Shown here: in pieces, positions 22,968 through 33,238 of the stretch
Layout: each line of letters starts with the position of its first letter
How positions within the stretch are numbered: position 1 is the stretch's first letter
Source of the DNA: Hysterangium stoloniferum
Lineage: Eukaryota > Basidiomycota > Agaricomycetes > Hysterangiales > Hysterangiaceae
Direction of reading: 5' to 3'
Length of the DNA: 64,000 nt
Assembly: GCA_015178975.1 (NCBI GenBank)
Contig: WHVD01000205.1
Location: 62,001 to 126,000, forward strand
Translations under genes and position numbers: made by a program
The notes under the pieces: model-generated
Database searches by the model: none
What the model was told of the DNA's origin: nothing
Seen by the model: only the letters and a program-made list of their open reading frames with translations

Positions 22968-24332
22968 TTGGACATGGACTTTATATACAAGTACATAGCG
23001 AGCGAACAAGGGGCTGGATGCTACTCTCAGGGCTTCACCCCAGTGGAGCTAGAGCAGATCATTGGCCCATTTCAGACCTCCCCACTGGGCCTCATCCCAA
23101 AACCAAACTCCAACACTTACCACCTAATCCAAGACCTTTCCTTTCCCCGGGGAGACCCAGAATACCCTTCCATAAACAGCGGAATAAATTCAGACAACTT
23201 CCCCACAGAGTGGGGCACCTTTGCGGACGCCGCAGCATTAATCTTATCCTTACTGGAGGGCTGCGTAGCGGCCACATTCGACATCTCTGCCACATACAGA
23301 GTGACCCCCATAAGACCAGATCAACAGAACGCTTGCTGCATTTCGTGGGACGGCTTGGTATACGTTGACCGAGCAGTAGCATTTGGCCTGGCCTCCAGCA
23401 CTGGAGTTTTTGGCAGCATTGCAGATATGCTGATAGCGCTGTATCGGAAGGCAGGCTTCGGACGGCTACTCAAATGGGTGGACGACTTCCTAGCCATTCG
23501 CCTTCCAGGTCAGATTTGGACAGAAGAGGACTTCATCACCTTGTCTGCCCAATTCGGGGTCCCATGGAGCAGAAGCAAAACACGACCATTTGCAACAGTG
23601 CAGAAGTACATTGGCTTCCTATGGGACTTGAACTCCAAGACAGTTGCTGTGCCACCAGAGAAACTATGCGCAACCCTCACCTTGATCACGCAGTGGATGA
23701 CAGAGGGCACGCAGTTCTCAGCAAATGAGGTGGAGAAGCTACATGGGAAGTTGGTGCACTTGTCAGCCATCTTCCCATGGATCAGGCCCTTTCTCTGGTC
23801 CATTGCGGCATTCGCAAACGGTTTTCATTCTCGCAGAGCACACCTACTGCCAACCCCATCAGTGCGAGCGGATCTCTCCTGGATCCAGTACATACTCCGG
23901 CATCTGCCAAACGAACTCCCAATTCCATCGCCTGACGTAGTAGACATCGGCTGGTGGGGAGATGCCAGCTCATCCTACGGGATAGGCGTCATCATCGACT
24001 GCCATTGGGCCGCCTGGAAATGGGCTCCCAGTTTCAAAGTTGGCCCTCACTGTGAATGCGATATTGGGTGGGCAGAAGCGGTAGCAGTAGAGCTGGGCCT
24101 GAGATTGGCACTGCAGAATGGCTTGCTGCGCCATCAACTCCCTTCTCATTCAACGTTCTTGGTGCGCTCTGACAACAGTGGGGTAGTTGCCGTTATAAAC
24201 AAGGGTCGTTCCCGCAGCAAGGAGACAAACAAGGTCCTAAAAGAGATTTACCGCCTACTAGCCACCCACCGAATACATTTGAAAGCCATTTACATACCCT
24301 CAAGAGACAACGTGTCGGATGCCCTCTCATGA
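22968..24332 (+). CDS. Ngaro reverse transcriptase-RNase H
   Basis: 454-residue open frame. RT motifs in order: GLIPKPNSNTYHLIQDLS (fingers, about residues 40-57), FDISATYRV (motif A, about 108), AFGLASSTGVF (motif B, about 147) and KWVDDFLAI (motif C with the catalytic D-D, about 180). RNase H follows: WWGDASSSYGIGV (first D, about 330), the E of WAEAVAVELG, SDNSGVVAVINKG, and the final D of SRDNVSDALS at the end. These are DIRS-group variants, not LTR-type pol. The upstream frame (22800-22950, with TPLDPIEAARTLSKYG and GLINGFDIG) belongs to the same protein family but lies in another frame. The product copies element RNA into DNA. Confidence 0.85.
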   Translation: MDMDFIYKYIASEQGAGCYSQGFTPVELEQIIGPFQTSPLGLIPKPNSNTYHLIQDLSFPRGDPEYPSINSGINSDNFPTEWGTFADAAALILSLLEGCVAATFDISATYRVTPIRPDQQNACCISWDGLVYVDRAVAFGLASSTGVFGSIADMLIALYRKAGFGRLLKWVDDFLAIRLPGQIWTEEDFITLSAQFGVPWSRSKTRPFATVQKYIGFLWDLNSKTVAVPPEKLCATLTLITQWMTEGTQFSANEVEKLHGKLVHLSAIFPWIRPFLWSIAAFANGFHSRRAHLLPTPSVRADLSWIQYILRHLPNELPIPSPDVVDIGWWGDASSSYGIGVIIDCHWAAWKWAPSFKVGPHCECDIGWAEAVAVELGLRLALQNGLLRHQLPSHSTFLVRSDNSGVVAVINKGRSRSKETNKVLKEIYRLLATHRIHLKAIYIPSRDNVSDALS

Positions 24333-24584
24333 GGACACATCACCGAATTCCTCAGGGGTTTCCCGAGGGCAAACACCTGTGCCGAGATGGATATTCCCAT
24401 CCATTTGCGTCATCGGATTCAATCATCGTAGCACCGGCATTGCTACCAGCACCATTTAACCGAGCATTGAATATATCATCATCTAATCATGGGCACCTAG
24501 CCCCATCCCCACTGAGACCTCCATGCAAAGCAGCAGAGAGGCTGTTCAAGTGGAGAGGCGTCAACACACCCCCGCCCGCTACTA

Positions 24585-26192
24585 CAGTGGGTCAAAAAAC
24601 TGCCCCAATGTTTGTGCATTTTAGAAAGATTGATATTGTGTGAAGGAATGACATCAGCAAAAATTCTGAAGAATTCACATGATATACTAGCACATGTTGG
24701 CTATCTACCAACTTAAGAAATCATGTGATTCCAATCAAAACTCATTGCTCAATAAATCAAACAAAATAATCACTCATTGGGGCAGTTTTTTGACCCTCTA
24801 TTATTTTACAATCTAATACTTTGTATGACCCCCCTTTGCCTTTAAAACTGCCTGTATCCTCCTAGGCATGCTTTCTATTAGCTTCTGACATGTCTCTGGT
24901 AGTATTTCAGTCCACTCCTTTGCCACCCTGTCCCATAATTTATGTACTCCTTTGGGTGATATGTCATATTGTTGGAGTTTGGCCTTGAGGTGTTGCCAGA
25001 GGTGTTCAATGGGATTTAGATCAGGGGATTGGGCAGGCCGATTCATGGGAATGATGTTATTGTCAGATAACCACTGGTCTGCCTTTTTTGAGGTATGTTT
25101 TGGATCATTGTCCTGTTGGAAGTACCACTTATCCTCAGCCATCTCCAAACTTTCAATGCTCTCCTCCACTCCCTCCTCCAAAATCTCATAATAATGCACT
25201 GTATCCATGTTCTTCTGCACCTCTATCAGCTTCCCCACCCCATTCCAGCCCATACACCCCCAAACCATCAAGTTATTCCCCCCTCCATGTTTGATAGTTG
25301 GTGTGGTGGTCCTGTCTGATACTGGTTCCCCTTGTTGCTTCCAAACATATACCTTCCCATCTGACCCAATCCTATTGATTTTTGTCTCATCAGTCCACAA
25401 CACCCTCTTCCAGTCCTCCATAGTCCAATTTTCATGGTATTGGGCAAACTTTAGATGTTGCTGACGATGAGACCCCTTGAACATAGGGACTTTCTTCTTT
25501 GTTGCTGACCTAAAGCCAGCTTCCTTCAACACATTCCTAACAGTCTGAGGAGTGACAGAGGTAGATATGATGGAATTTATAAATTGGGTGGCTTGGACAG
25601 CATTGTCAAGCTTCCCAGAGCTGATTTAATGGATAAATGACTGTTTATCATAAGGGGAAAGCTTGGAAGAATGGCCACCAGGATGATTTTCCTTATCCCC
25701 CTCTACCTCCCTACTGATCCTGCCAATAGTACCCTTTCCCAGACCAGTCCTAGCTTGAATTTGACACTGGGAATACCCCTCATTGAGGAGAAAAATAACA
25801 GAAGAATGCTTTTCTGCAGAGATGGATTTCATAGTGGTGGTAAGGAGTCAAGGAGATGAATGAACAAAATTCAGCATGCCAAATTGATACAAATAAGGTC
25901 ACATGACATGTTGATGATTCATATGATCCACTCCTACCTTATACTGGTGTGTAATATTGAAAATCAGAGAAAATAATAGAGGGTCAAAAAACTGCCCCAA
26001 TGAGTGATTATTTTGTTTGATTTATTAAGCAATGAGTTTTGATTGGAATCACATGATTTCTTAAGTTGGTAGATAGCCAACATGTTCTAGTATATCATGT
26101 GAATTTTTCAGAATTTTCGCTGATGTCATTCCTTCACACAGTATCAATCTTTCTAAAATGCACAAACATTGGGGCAGTTTTTTGACCCACTG
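24585..26192 (-). mobile_element. Tc1-like DNA transposon, full length
   Basis: 1608 bp flanked by the TA target duplication (24583-24584 and 26193-26194). It has 223-bp terminal inverted repeats (24585-24807 and 25970-26192), and each TIR itself begins and ends with inverted copies of gtcaaaaaactgccccaatg, so that motif occurs four times. A single transposase gene lies on the minus strand. It is inserted in the Ngaro element between RT-RH and recombinase. The TIRs look almost identical to each other, so the insertion is fairly recent. Confidence 0.95.
24813..25832 (-). CDS. Tc1-family transposase (DD34E), one in-frame stop
   Basis: Read from the ATG at 25832 to the stop at 24813 the frame spans 339 codons, the usual length of Tc1 transposases. 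A TAA at 25626-25628 interrupts it after residue 68. The N-terminal helix-turn-helix region (SSVIFLLNEGYSQCQIQART) would bind the TIRs. The catalytic triad is D in LWTDETK, D in QQDNDPKHTS, and E in SPDLNPIEHLW, with 34 residues between the last two (DD34E). A G-rich box (HGGGNNLMVWGC) also fits the family. The protein would cut at TA sites and paste the element. Apart from the one stop the gene appears complete, so this copy probably makes no active enzyme. Confidence 0.93.
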
Positions 26193-27234
26193 TATACAGC
26201 ACCCGGTCCTCCAATTAATCGCAACGATCACGTCAGAGGCCTCTTTAAAAGAACCCAAAGCCTACAGTGCCGGCCTACGAAAATTTCACATCTTCTGTGA
26301 CATCTTCTCGATTGCAGAAGTGGACAGACTACCGGCGTCCTTCCTAGTGATCCATTCCTTTGCTCTCTGGGCAGCTGCAGACCCATCATTTCTCGGAAAT
26401 GGCCTGGCTGCTGGAACCAGATTCGAGATAATCTCCGTCAGCGTGACAAGGAAATACCTTTCATCAATCAGGGCATGGCATATAGCACAAGGCTGGCCAC
26501 CACCGCTGTCCGACGAGGAACGCACAAAAATTGAATGGTCACTACGAGGATTGGAGAACTTACAAGGCATGGCACGAAAACGACCCCCACGACCCCCAGT
26601 ACAATTGAGGATGTTATTCGCACTGAAGTCAATCCTGGACCTGAGCGATGCATTCAATGCATGCATTTGGGCCGTGGCTTCATGCGCCTTCTGGGGACTA
26701 ATGCGTTTTGGTGAGGTTACCGTGACATCCAGACCGCACTTTGACACCACCAAACACCTAAAACGAAAGGATGTTCTAATTAGTCGTGACAATGATGGAA
26801 AACGCTACGCACGTTTAGACCTGCCATCCACAAAGACAGCCAAAGTCGGAGAGATTCAGGCAGTATTTATTATGGACCAACAGGGAGTCTGCCCAATTGA
26901 TGCCTTGATCAATTTAGCCAAGGTTGTCCCAGCAGGGCCGGACGATCCTTTATTTTGCTGGCGGGACAACAAGGGAGAGGTCAGACCAATAGTTAAAAAG
27001 GCAGCACTCCACCGGATTAATTCAGTCCTCCAGGCTTGTGGATGGGGAACAACCTTTGGCCACTCTTTCCGCATTGGCGGCACCTCCTTCTTCTTAGCGC
27101 AAGGAGTTGATCCCGAGATAGTATGACTAGCGGGCAGATGGAAATCCTTAGCATACGAAACATACATAAGGGCGTTCGAGCAAATTGCATCACAGCACAT
27201 ATCGAACCTGTCCGCCAGAAATGCAGCTGCCTAG
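26193..27234 (+). pseudogene. Ngaro tyrosine recombinase
   Basis: The main open stretch is 26158-27126, with a short related tail to about 27234. The N-terminal SAM-like part is about 26240-26570. The catalytic part contains the first Arg in LMRFGEV (about 26702), the box HSFRIGGTSF (H-x-x-R, about 27061), then the W in AGRWKS and the nucleophile Tyr in AYETYIRAF (about 27135-27175). The family cuts and rejoins a circular DNA intermediate into the target. Tc1 lies immediately upstream (ends 26192), so the native start region is disrupted. The copy is broken. Confidence 0.82.
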
Positions 27235-27286
27235 GTTGGGTGAGCGGTGTAGTCTCGCCGCGGTAGTAGGCAGGCCTTTTATGGGT

Positions 27287-27385
27287 GAGCGGCGAGTCTT
27301 CCCACACACACGCGGAGAGCTAATGCTCTTCCTCTACCCAACCACTCAGCTCTTCACTGTCTAGTCTGTAATAGTCAATGCTGGA
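27287..27385 (+). repeat. Ngaro split direct repeat B1
   Basis: 99 bp, matching B2 (27709-27806) with few changes. It directly abuts A2. Confidence 0.88.
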
Positions 27386-27575
27386 TAGTGTCGAGTGCCG
27401 CACGATCCCTGGCGTGCCGGGAGTAGTTCGGCACTCAACGTCCAGCTGAGCATATGTAGGATTCGCACACCTTGTGTTCTCGTACGACGTCACTGTCGAT
27501 CCTCAGTCCTTTCCATTTTTTTTTCTCATCACTGACTTCTGTTCCTTATCTCTACATAGCTACACAGTTAATTTT
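27386..27575 (+). repeat. Ngaro split direct repeat A2
   Basis: 190 bp copy of A1, starting tagtgtcgagtgccg and ending cagttaatttt. Confidence 0.92.
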
Positions 27576-27708
27576 ACCCACCCACCCTAGCCCTTTCTTT
27601 AGACAGCGGCAGTAATCCAGTATCAATATTTTGATGTGATATATTTACCGTAGTTAGCGGATTATACAGAACGAGAGCTGTTAATGCGTTATGATTACCT
27701 GCCCTCCC

Positions 27709-27806
27709 GAGCAGCGAGTCTTCCCACGCACACGCGGAGAGCTAACGCTCTTCCTCTACCCAACCACTCAGCTCTTCACTGTCTAGTCCGTAATAGTCGA
27801 CGCTGG
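27709..27806 (+). repeat. Ngaro split direct repeat B2
   Basis: 98 bp copy of B1. It ends gacgctgg at the junction with G1 (ctccagactgc). Confidence 0.88.
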
Positions 27807-28540
27807 ACTCCAGACTGCTATAAAGTCCACCCAAGAGCAATATCAACATTCAGCAGACAAACACCAAATCCCACCACCCAACTTCAAGATTGGCAATCAT
27901 GTTTTTGTCAAAGCTCAATTCTTCCGGACTACCTATCCATCAAAAAAGCTTGCTGAAAAATATTTAGGTCTGTTTGAAATTATCGCACAAGTAGGTTCAG
28001 TTTCTTGGACCCTACGGCTTCCAGATAGCATGCACGTGGTACATCCGGTATTTCATGTTTCTATGTTAGAACCTTGTACTGCTAACACTATCCCGGATCA
28101 CGTGCAATCTCCACCTCCTCTAGTCATTATTGACGGAGAACCTGAGTTTTAAATCTCACAAATTTTAGATTCGAAAATTGACAAGTGTTGACATGCTTGT
28201 AAACTGCTTTACTTGGTCAAGTGGGCAGGTTACAAGGGCACCAATGAAGAAACCTCATGGATTTTGGCCACAGAACTCAGTAATGCCATGGAAATTGTTA
28301 CTGACTTTCATACAGCTTACCTGCTCAAACCCAGACCACTATCATCTCTCTGACCACACTCTGCAGACCACATGTTATGTTTGGACTCATTCTCATTATT
28401 CCCTGTCACCCTATGTCTCTCTGTGCTTTTACAGGTTCTGACATGTTTTCAAGTCCTTAAGTGGATTTTCCACAGACTTTGATTTTTATGTTTTCATGCT
28501 TTACTTTATTTTCAAAAATTATTATCAAGTTTTATTATTT

Positions 28541-29381
28541 CTATTCATCTACATTTATGGGGCTGTCCTTTTTCCCCGCCTCAGCTTTCTCCACCTCCTT
28601 CATCTCCTCAGGGAGCTCCGCTATCTCCAAAGGCACCCCATCCTTGTCCGACCCCTCATCCTTGGAACTCCCGATCTGTGGCTCCTCATAGGCATAGCTG
28701 CTGAACTCCACAAGGAATTTGTAATATTCCATGCAGAGCCTGTGGAGTTCATTCGCCACTACAATCTGGACCTTGTTGCTCTTCCGGAGCAACTTGTTTT
28801 GGGCCTCTATGCCCTCAGCAATCCGTCCCAAGACTTCATCCAATCCAGACATCCCATCTGACCCGCTAATGTCCTGTGCCATGGACCCCGTGGGCTGCTC
28901 GTGAACGAGCAAGCACCTCGCCTTGAGATGTGTGCACTGGTAGCAGCCAGGTCCCTGCCCGGACTTCTGATTGCATTCGGTGTTCCAGTCATTACAACAG
29001 AACACCGCAGGTCATTCCTTGTTGGTAGGTGGACTGGTGCTGCCTTCCTTGCCTTCTGTTGATTTGGTTAGTTCCCCGGACCTCCCACAGATCTGACACT
29101 TACCTTTTGGGGGTTCTCCAGCTCCCCCTCAGACTCCGATTCAACCTCTGTCACCTTGCACTGAAAATGCCAAGTCAGTCAAAAGAAAAAAAAATGACAA
29201 GTTGAACTATAGGACTTACTTTGCCCATGGCAACCACGGCCCTCTCCACAGCCACCCAGGCTTTCTCTGCAGCAACCCACACAGCCTCCTCTTCATCCTT
29301 CTTCCTTTTCTCCTCAGCCGCTTTCTCCGCAGCCAATGCCGCCTGGTACTCCCTGTCCAGGGGCTCCTTGACCTCCCTCAC
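28541..29381 (-). CDS. Antisense accessory gene in G1 (Zn2Cys6-like), broken copy
   Basis: Minus-strand gene-like unit between the G1 chromodomain and its 3' LTR, so antisense to pol. Part one (29175-29381) is an A/E/K-rich helix ending at a conserved donor-like gtaagt. Part two (28541-29005) carries the cysteine region, with the second half-site CYQCTHLKARC clear, then a helical segment LDEVLGRIAEGIEAQNKLLR and an acidic tail ending SPINVDE. These match the G2 unit (37961-38940) over most of their length. The copy is broken. That the two copies keep the same protein-like pattern suggests past selection on this frame. Confidence 0.6.
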
Positions 29382-29731
29382 CTCCTTTTCTGCTTCTTCA
29401 CATTGTCAGCGCTGTTCCTCTCGCTGCACCAGAATCTGGGCTGCACTGAGAGGTGCCTGATATGGAGTGCCCGTGGAGGGCCCGGCAGTCAGCATTGGTC
29501 TTCACAGTATCAGTTTTGGTCCCATAGTGATGATGGGGGTAATAAAGAAGAAGAAATTTCATTTTTTCAAATTTTTATATAGGCTCATCACATCTGAACC
29601 TTACCTTCCAGATCATGTAACTCTTTGCCACATATGTGTAACCAACATGACTTTTGACACATGTGTGTAGCCAACAAGAACCTTATCAAGGTCTAGAGCC
29701 TCTTTGGGACTTTGGCATAAAGGGAGGGTAC

Positions 29732-30573
29732 TGTTATGACCGGAATTTCTGCCAGACTCCGGGCACTAACTTATATGCACCAATTGTCAGTTTACCAGAA
29801 TTCCTGCCAGACTCCCTACATCAGACTTGTCCATGTTCGACTTCATTACATCGTGTATCAGTCACTGGAATACCCACCGAACTCCATCCCTGTCTATGTC
29901 CGACTCTGTCCCACACATCAGTCACTGGACCCCGCTCAGAAAACTCGTCATCTCTCTAACTGAGCCCTGTTTCTGTTTTAGTCAAATGACCTGTCACGAT
30001 TCAGACTCCACTCCCGCTCCGTTTCCCGTTATGGTTTATGATTTGTCATGATTCAGACTCCACTCCATTCCATCCCATTCCTAACACCAAATTTGGTGTT
30101 TACTTATCCCATTTTATGTTTTGCTAGTTTCATTTCATCATTACTGGATTTGGTATGTTATTCATTCCACAGTCTATATAGTCTGGCAGATGTTGTACAT
30201 ACAATCCAGTCAGAAAATCAGCTTAGATTCTCCCCAGTAATCTAGTACATTTTCCACTCTAAACTCCTCTCTGAATTACACCACTCTCACTGGTTGGAGC
30301 CCACGGGCTCTGACACATCTATCTCTTAACCTCCAATGCATCTATCTCTTAGCCTCCGACTTATTTATCTTGACTCCCCGACCTCTCGACCCATAACCTC
30401 TAACCTATGACCCCTTGACCCACGAACTCCACCCAGACTCCCCGGGTTTCCCATCCACCTGTTTGAAATTGGACAACACAATCTCATGAGGGTGCAGCCT
30501 ATAAGCTGAAGCCAAGTCCTACCGGATTCCCCACAGGTTTCTCCAGAAACCCACCGTGTACACACCCTTAACA
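29732..30573 (+). repeat. LTR B, 3' LTR of G1
   Basis: 842 bp, tgttatgaccgg ... cacccttaaca, directly preceded by the polypurine tract aaagggagggtac. Same length as the left LTR of G2 but heavily CpG-depleted. Confidence 0.88.
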
Positions 30574-30599
30574 CAGATCCTCATACATCCTTCAAGATG

Positions 30600-31768
30600 T
30601 TGTCATTTCTTGCTGCTTTGTGTCAGTTATCTTACTGGGTTAATGTTTTTTAAACACCTTTTTGTGGCATCGCACCTGCATTGTCAATAAACTTCTGGCT
30701 ATATCTGTGTTTACTCTTTGAGCTTTGTGGTTGACACTCATAAGATCTTAGTGTCATGTGGCTTTCCTTCTTACTATCCTTCTCCCTGTCTTCTCTATTT
30801 TTGATGTCTTATCTTATCTCTAGGTCAACTCCTATCACCGGAGATGCGAAGAGGAAGCAGAATAAACATAGACATAATAGAGGTGTAACCTTGTAATTCG
30901 CTCCCCTGGCTTTTCCTTGCTGCGGATTCTTAATATTAAGGTGGTTTAAGTGCATCGATATTTAAGGTTTCCCCGAGCCAGGGGGGAAAAATACCGAAGA
31001 GGTGGCAGGGGACGTGCGATGCGATGCATTCACGTGGGATCGGTTTCTTAAGGTTACGCGAAGTCGAAAATCAAACGTATCAATTCAATCCTTACGCCGT
31101 CGTCCCTTCACCAAGCTCTTGCCTTGACTTCAAAGATATGGAAATTGGTAAATATTTGCAAAAAAAAATGAAAGAATCTTCTGATGATCTTTTATATCAG
31201 TAGAGTAACAAGAGGTAATCTGTGGACCAGGTGTGGAAGGTTCTTTAGGTTTAGCTTATGTTTGTGTCCAGTTGCAGGATTGCTTGAGATCAGCAGACGT
31301 GTACCACCGACCGCTCTTTTGCAATCTCCCGCGCTGTCACAGAAAGAGTAACTTCATCCTCTATGCTCCATGGGATCTAATTTCCAAAGGGTCGGTTGGC
31401 GGGCGCGTATCTGTTGTATAGAGAGTTAGCTATGGATGGCGACGATGCGGTGAATAACATACCCTTGTGCTTCTCCAACCATGCAAGAGATAACTGGCTG
31501 TCGTTCATCCCACATATCGGGGTGAGGCGATGTACTGTGGCCATAGTGAAATTTAATGCTATAATCAGTTAAATTTGTATTTTAATGCCTGTGGATTTCT
31601 TCGATGTCTGCTCCCATAGTGGTGGCAGGCGTTGGCGGCGTTCATGCGGAAGTTGGAGGCGGTGCGACGGGCATAGCCGGCTGGGAGAAATAGTAGTAAT
31701 TGAGCCCGCACTAGCACACAAATTATATACAAAGAAATCTTACTGATGGATACGCCAGGTTAATGCGA
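30600..31768 (-). repeat. Repeat unit U, truncated copy U0
   Basis: Matches U1, U2 and U3 from gtggcatcgcac (about 30664) through agcagaataaac (30857) to attactgatggat, then stops abruptly where U1 begins (gcgaaaagaagcagaat, 31768). A partial tandem duplication of about 0.93 kb. The plus-strand open frame at 31233-31421 is not kept in the other copies. Confidence 0.65.
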
Positions 31769-32626
31769 AAAGAAGCAGAATAAACACAGCGTGACAGAAG
31801 TGTGTCGATATTGAGTCCAATTTAAGATTTCCCCGAGCCAGGGAAAAACAATAACAAAGAGTGGCAGGGAACGTGTGATGCATTCACGTGGGATTGGTTT
31901 CTTAAAGTTACGCGAGGTCGAAAATCAAACGTATCAATATGATCCTTAGCCCGTCGTCCCTTCACCAAGCTCTTGCCTTGACTTCAAAGATATGGAAATT
32001 GGTAAACATTTACAAAAAAATGAAGAAATCTTCTGATGATCTTTTATATCAGTAGACAGTAACAAGAGGTGATCTGTGGACCAGGTATGGAGGGTTCTTT
32101 GGGTTTAGCTTATGTTGGTGTCCAGTTGGAAGATTGCTTGAGATCAGCAGACGTGTACCGCCGACCGCTCTCTTGCAAATCTCCCGCACTGTGACGGAAA
32201 GAGTAGCTCCATCTCTATGCTCCACGGGATCTAGTTCAATATGGTTGGTTGGCGGGCGCGTATCTGTTGTATAGAAAGTTAGCTATGGATGGCGACGATG
32301 TGATGAATAACATACCCTTGTGCCTCTCCAACCGTGAAAGAGATAACTGGCTGTCGTTCATCCCACATATCGGGGTGAGGCGATGTACTGTGTCCATAGT
32401 GAAATTTAATGTTATATGTATTTGTATTTTAACTCACTGCCCATGGATTTCCTCGATGTCTGGAACATCGTCATCATCAACTACTCCCATAGTGGTGGCA
32501 GGCGTTGGCGGCGTTGGTGCGGGAGTTGGAGGCGGTGCGACGGGCATGGCCAACTCAGCCTGGTTGGCACTGGAGAAATAGTAGTAATTGAGCCCGCAAT
32601 AACATACAAATTATATACAAAGAACA

Positions 32627-32959
32627 TTACTGATGAATATTCCAGGTTAATTCCAAGTGCTCCTGGAGAACACCTATGTGGGGGACATCATCGATGTCGT
32701 AGACGGTCGTGGGTGTAGTAGGCGCCGCTGGGGGGATATCATCCTGTGGTGCCATTTCACCATCTAGCCTTGATTCAGGATATGGGCCAGGGATAATGTG
32801 TTTGATTATCTCCGACGGAACGATCAGATACCGCTGATCGGCAAGGTACAGCTCTTGGTGTGTTCCAACGCACACTGGAACCCCCGACATCACCTCTAAC
32901 CATTGTGGCGGATTTGATATCCAAATGCTGCATATGGCAAAGCTCCAGTCAAATATCAC
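32627..32959 (-). CDS. Hypothetical 110-residue ORF of unit U (exon-like)
   Basis: Contains ISNPPQWLEVMSGVPVCV, QRYLIVPSEIIKHIIPGPYP and a proline/threonine-rich stretch, ending LELTWNIHQ at a donor-like site. The copy in U3 (53402-53734) differs at only about eight residues, and a third copy (in U2) is rearranged by an inverted duplication. A following exon-like stretch reads ANQAELAMPVAPPPTPAPTP. No family recognised; no signal peptide or membrane segment visible. Confidence 0.45.
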   Translation of the reverse strand: MIFDWSFAICSIWISNPPQWLEVMSGVPVCVGTHQELYLADQRYLIVPSEIIKHIIPGPYPESRLDGEMAPQDDIPPAAPTTPTTVYDIDDVPHIGVLQEHLELTWNIHQ

Positions 32960-33238
32960 ACTTATCGGGTATCAACAGAAAACTCACAGTGTGCGACCGT
33001 TATCTAGGATTACCCAGAGGGTTTCAGCCATCCTGGGAATGTCCGATGGCCCACTGAGTAAAGCAGGTGAACGAGTGATTAACAAGACTACGAGGTATTT
33101 GACTCAACTGATTGAAGGAAGAGGGAGGAGGTACCTGCATGATTCACTTGCTGTCTAAGCCAGGAGGAAGTAAGAAGGAAGAAAGGGATAAACATAAATA
33201 AGAAAATAAGCGATGTCAGTTCGAAGCCGACGCGTGAC

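Larger units (their letters stand above)
21594..27807 (+). mobile_element. Ngaro-type (DIRS order) tyrosine-recombinase retrotransposon
   Basis: Layout: repeat A1 (21594-21782), gag-like ORF, RT-RNase H, tyrosine recombinase, then B1 (27287-27385), A2 (27386-27575), B2 (27709-27806). These split direct repeats, with the order gag, RT-RH, YR on one strand, are the hallmark of Ngaro elements. No LTR, DDE integrase or aspartic protease is present, and no methyltransferase was seen. The element sits in G1 between gaggaa and ctccagactgc with no target duplication, as expected for recombinase-mediated insertion. B1 and A2 abut exactly, as in the circular-junction model. A Tc1 element (24585-26192) separates RT-RH from YR. 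It is broken by that insertion and a few other changes. Confidence 0.88.
17518..28352 (+). pseudogene. gag-pol remains of G1
   Basis: Recognisable blocks in order: gag zinc knuckle CLLCGKPGH (about 17596-17625); protease ALIDSSSTHCFL (about 17890); RT including the active-site box YLDDIIIYS (about 19357); RNase H; integrase zinc region HPLSGHFGYNKTLSL ... CKSCTTC (20450-20570) and catalytic core (21120-21540); integrase tail and chromodomain (27808-28330). The sequence is interrupted by three insertions and is broken in many places. Confidence 0.85.
17518..30573 (+). mobile_element. Ty3/gypsy element G1 (G2 family), broken, multiply nested
   Basis: A plus-strand relative of G2. It starts inside gag (zinc knuckle region) at 17518 and continues through protease, RT, RNase H, integrase and chromodomain to about 28352, then the antisense accessory gene (28541-29381, minus) and the 3' LTR (29732-30573). 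Inserted into it are solo LTR A (18379-18710), solo LTR I (20713-21118) and an Ngaro element (21594-27807), which itself holds a Tc1 element. The 5' LTR and most of gag are absent. Many breaks and internal rearrangement are present, and differences from G2 are mostly CpG transitions, so this is a clear fossil. Confidence 0.88.

Noticed and set aside
22490-23368. 292-codon frame overlapping the Ngaro RT
   Set aside because: Its first part may be real Ngaro coding sequence (noted under RT), but from about 22968 on it is a shadow of the RT frame.
29202-29582. Plus-strand frame over the antisense unit of G1
   Set aside because: Runs opposite the A/E/K-rich helix, giving leucine- and serine-rich sequence without support from the G2 copy.
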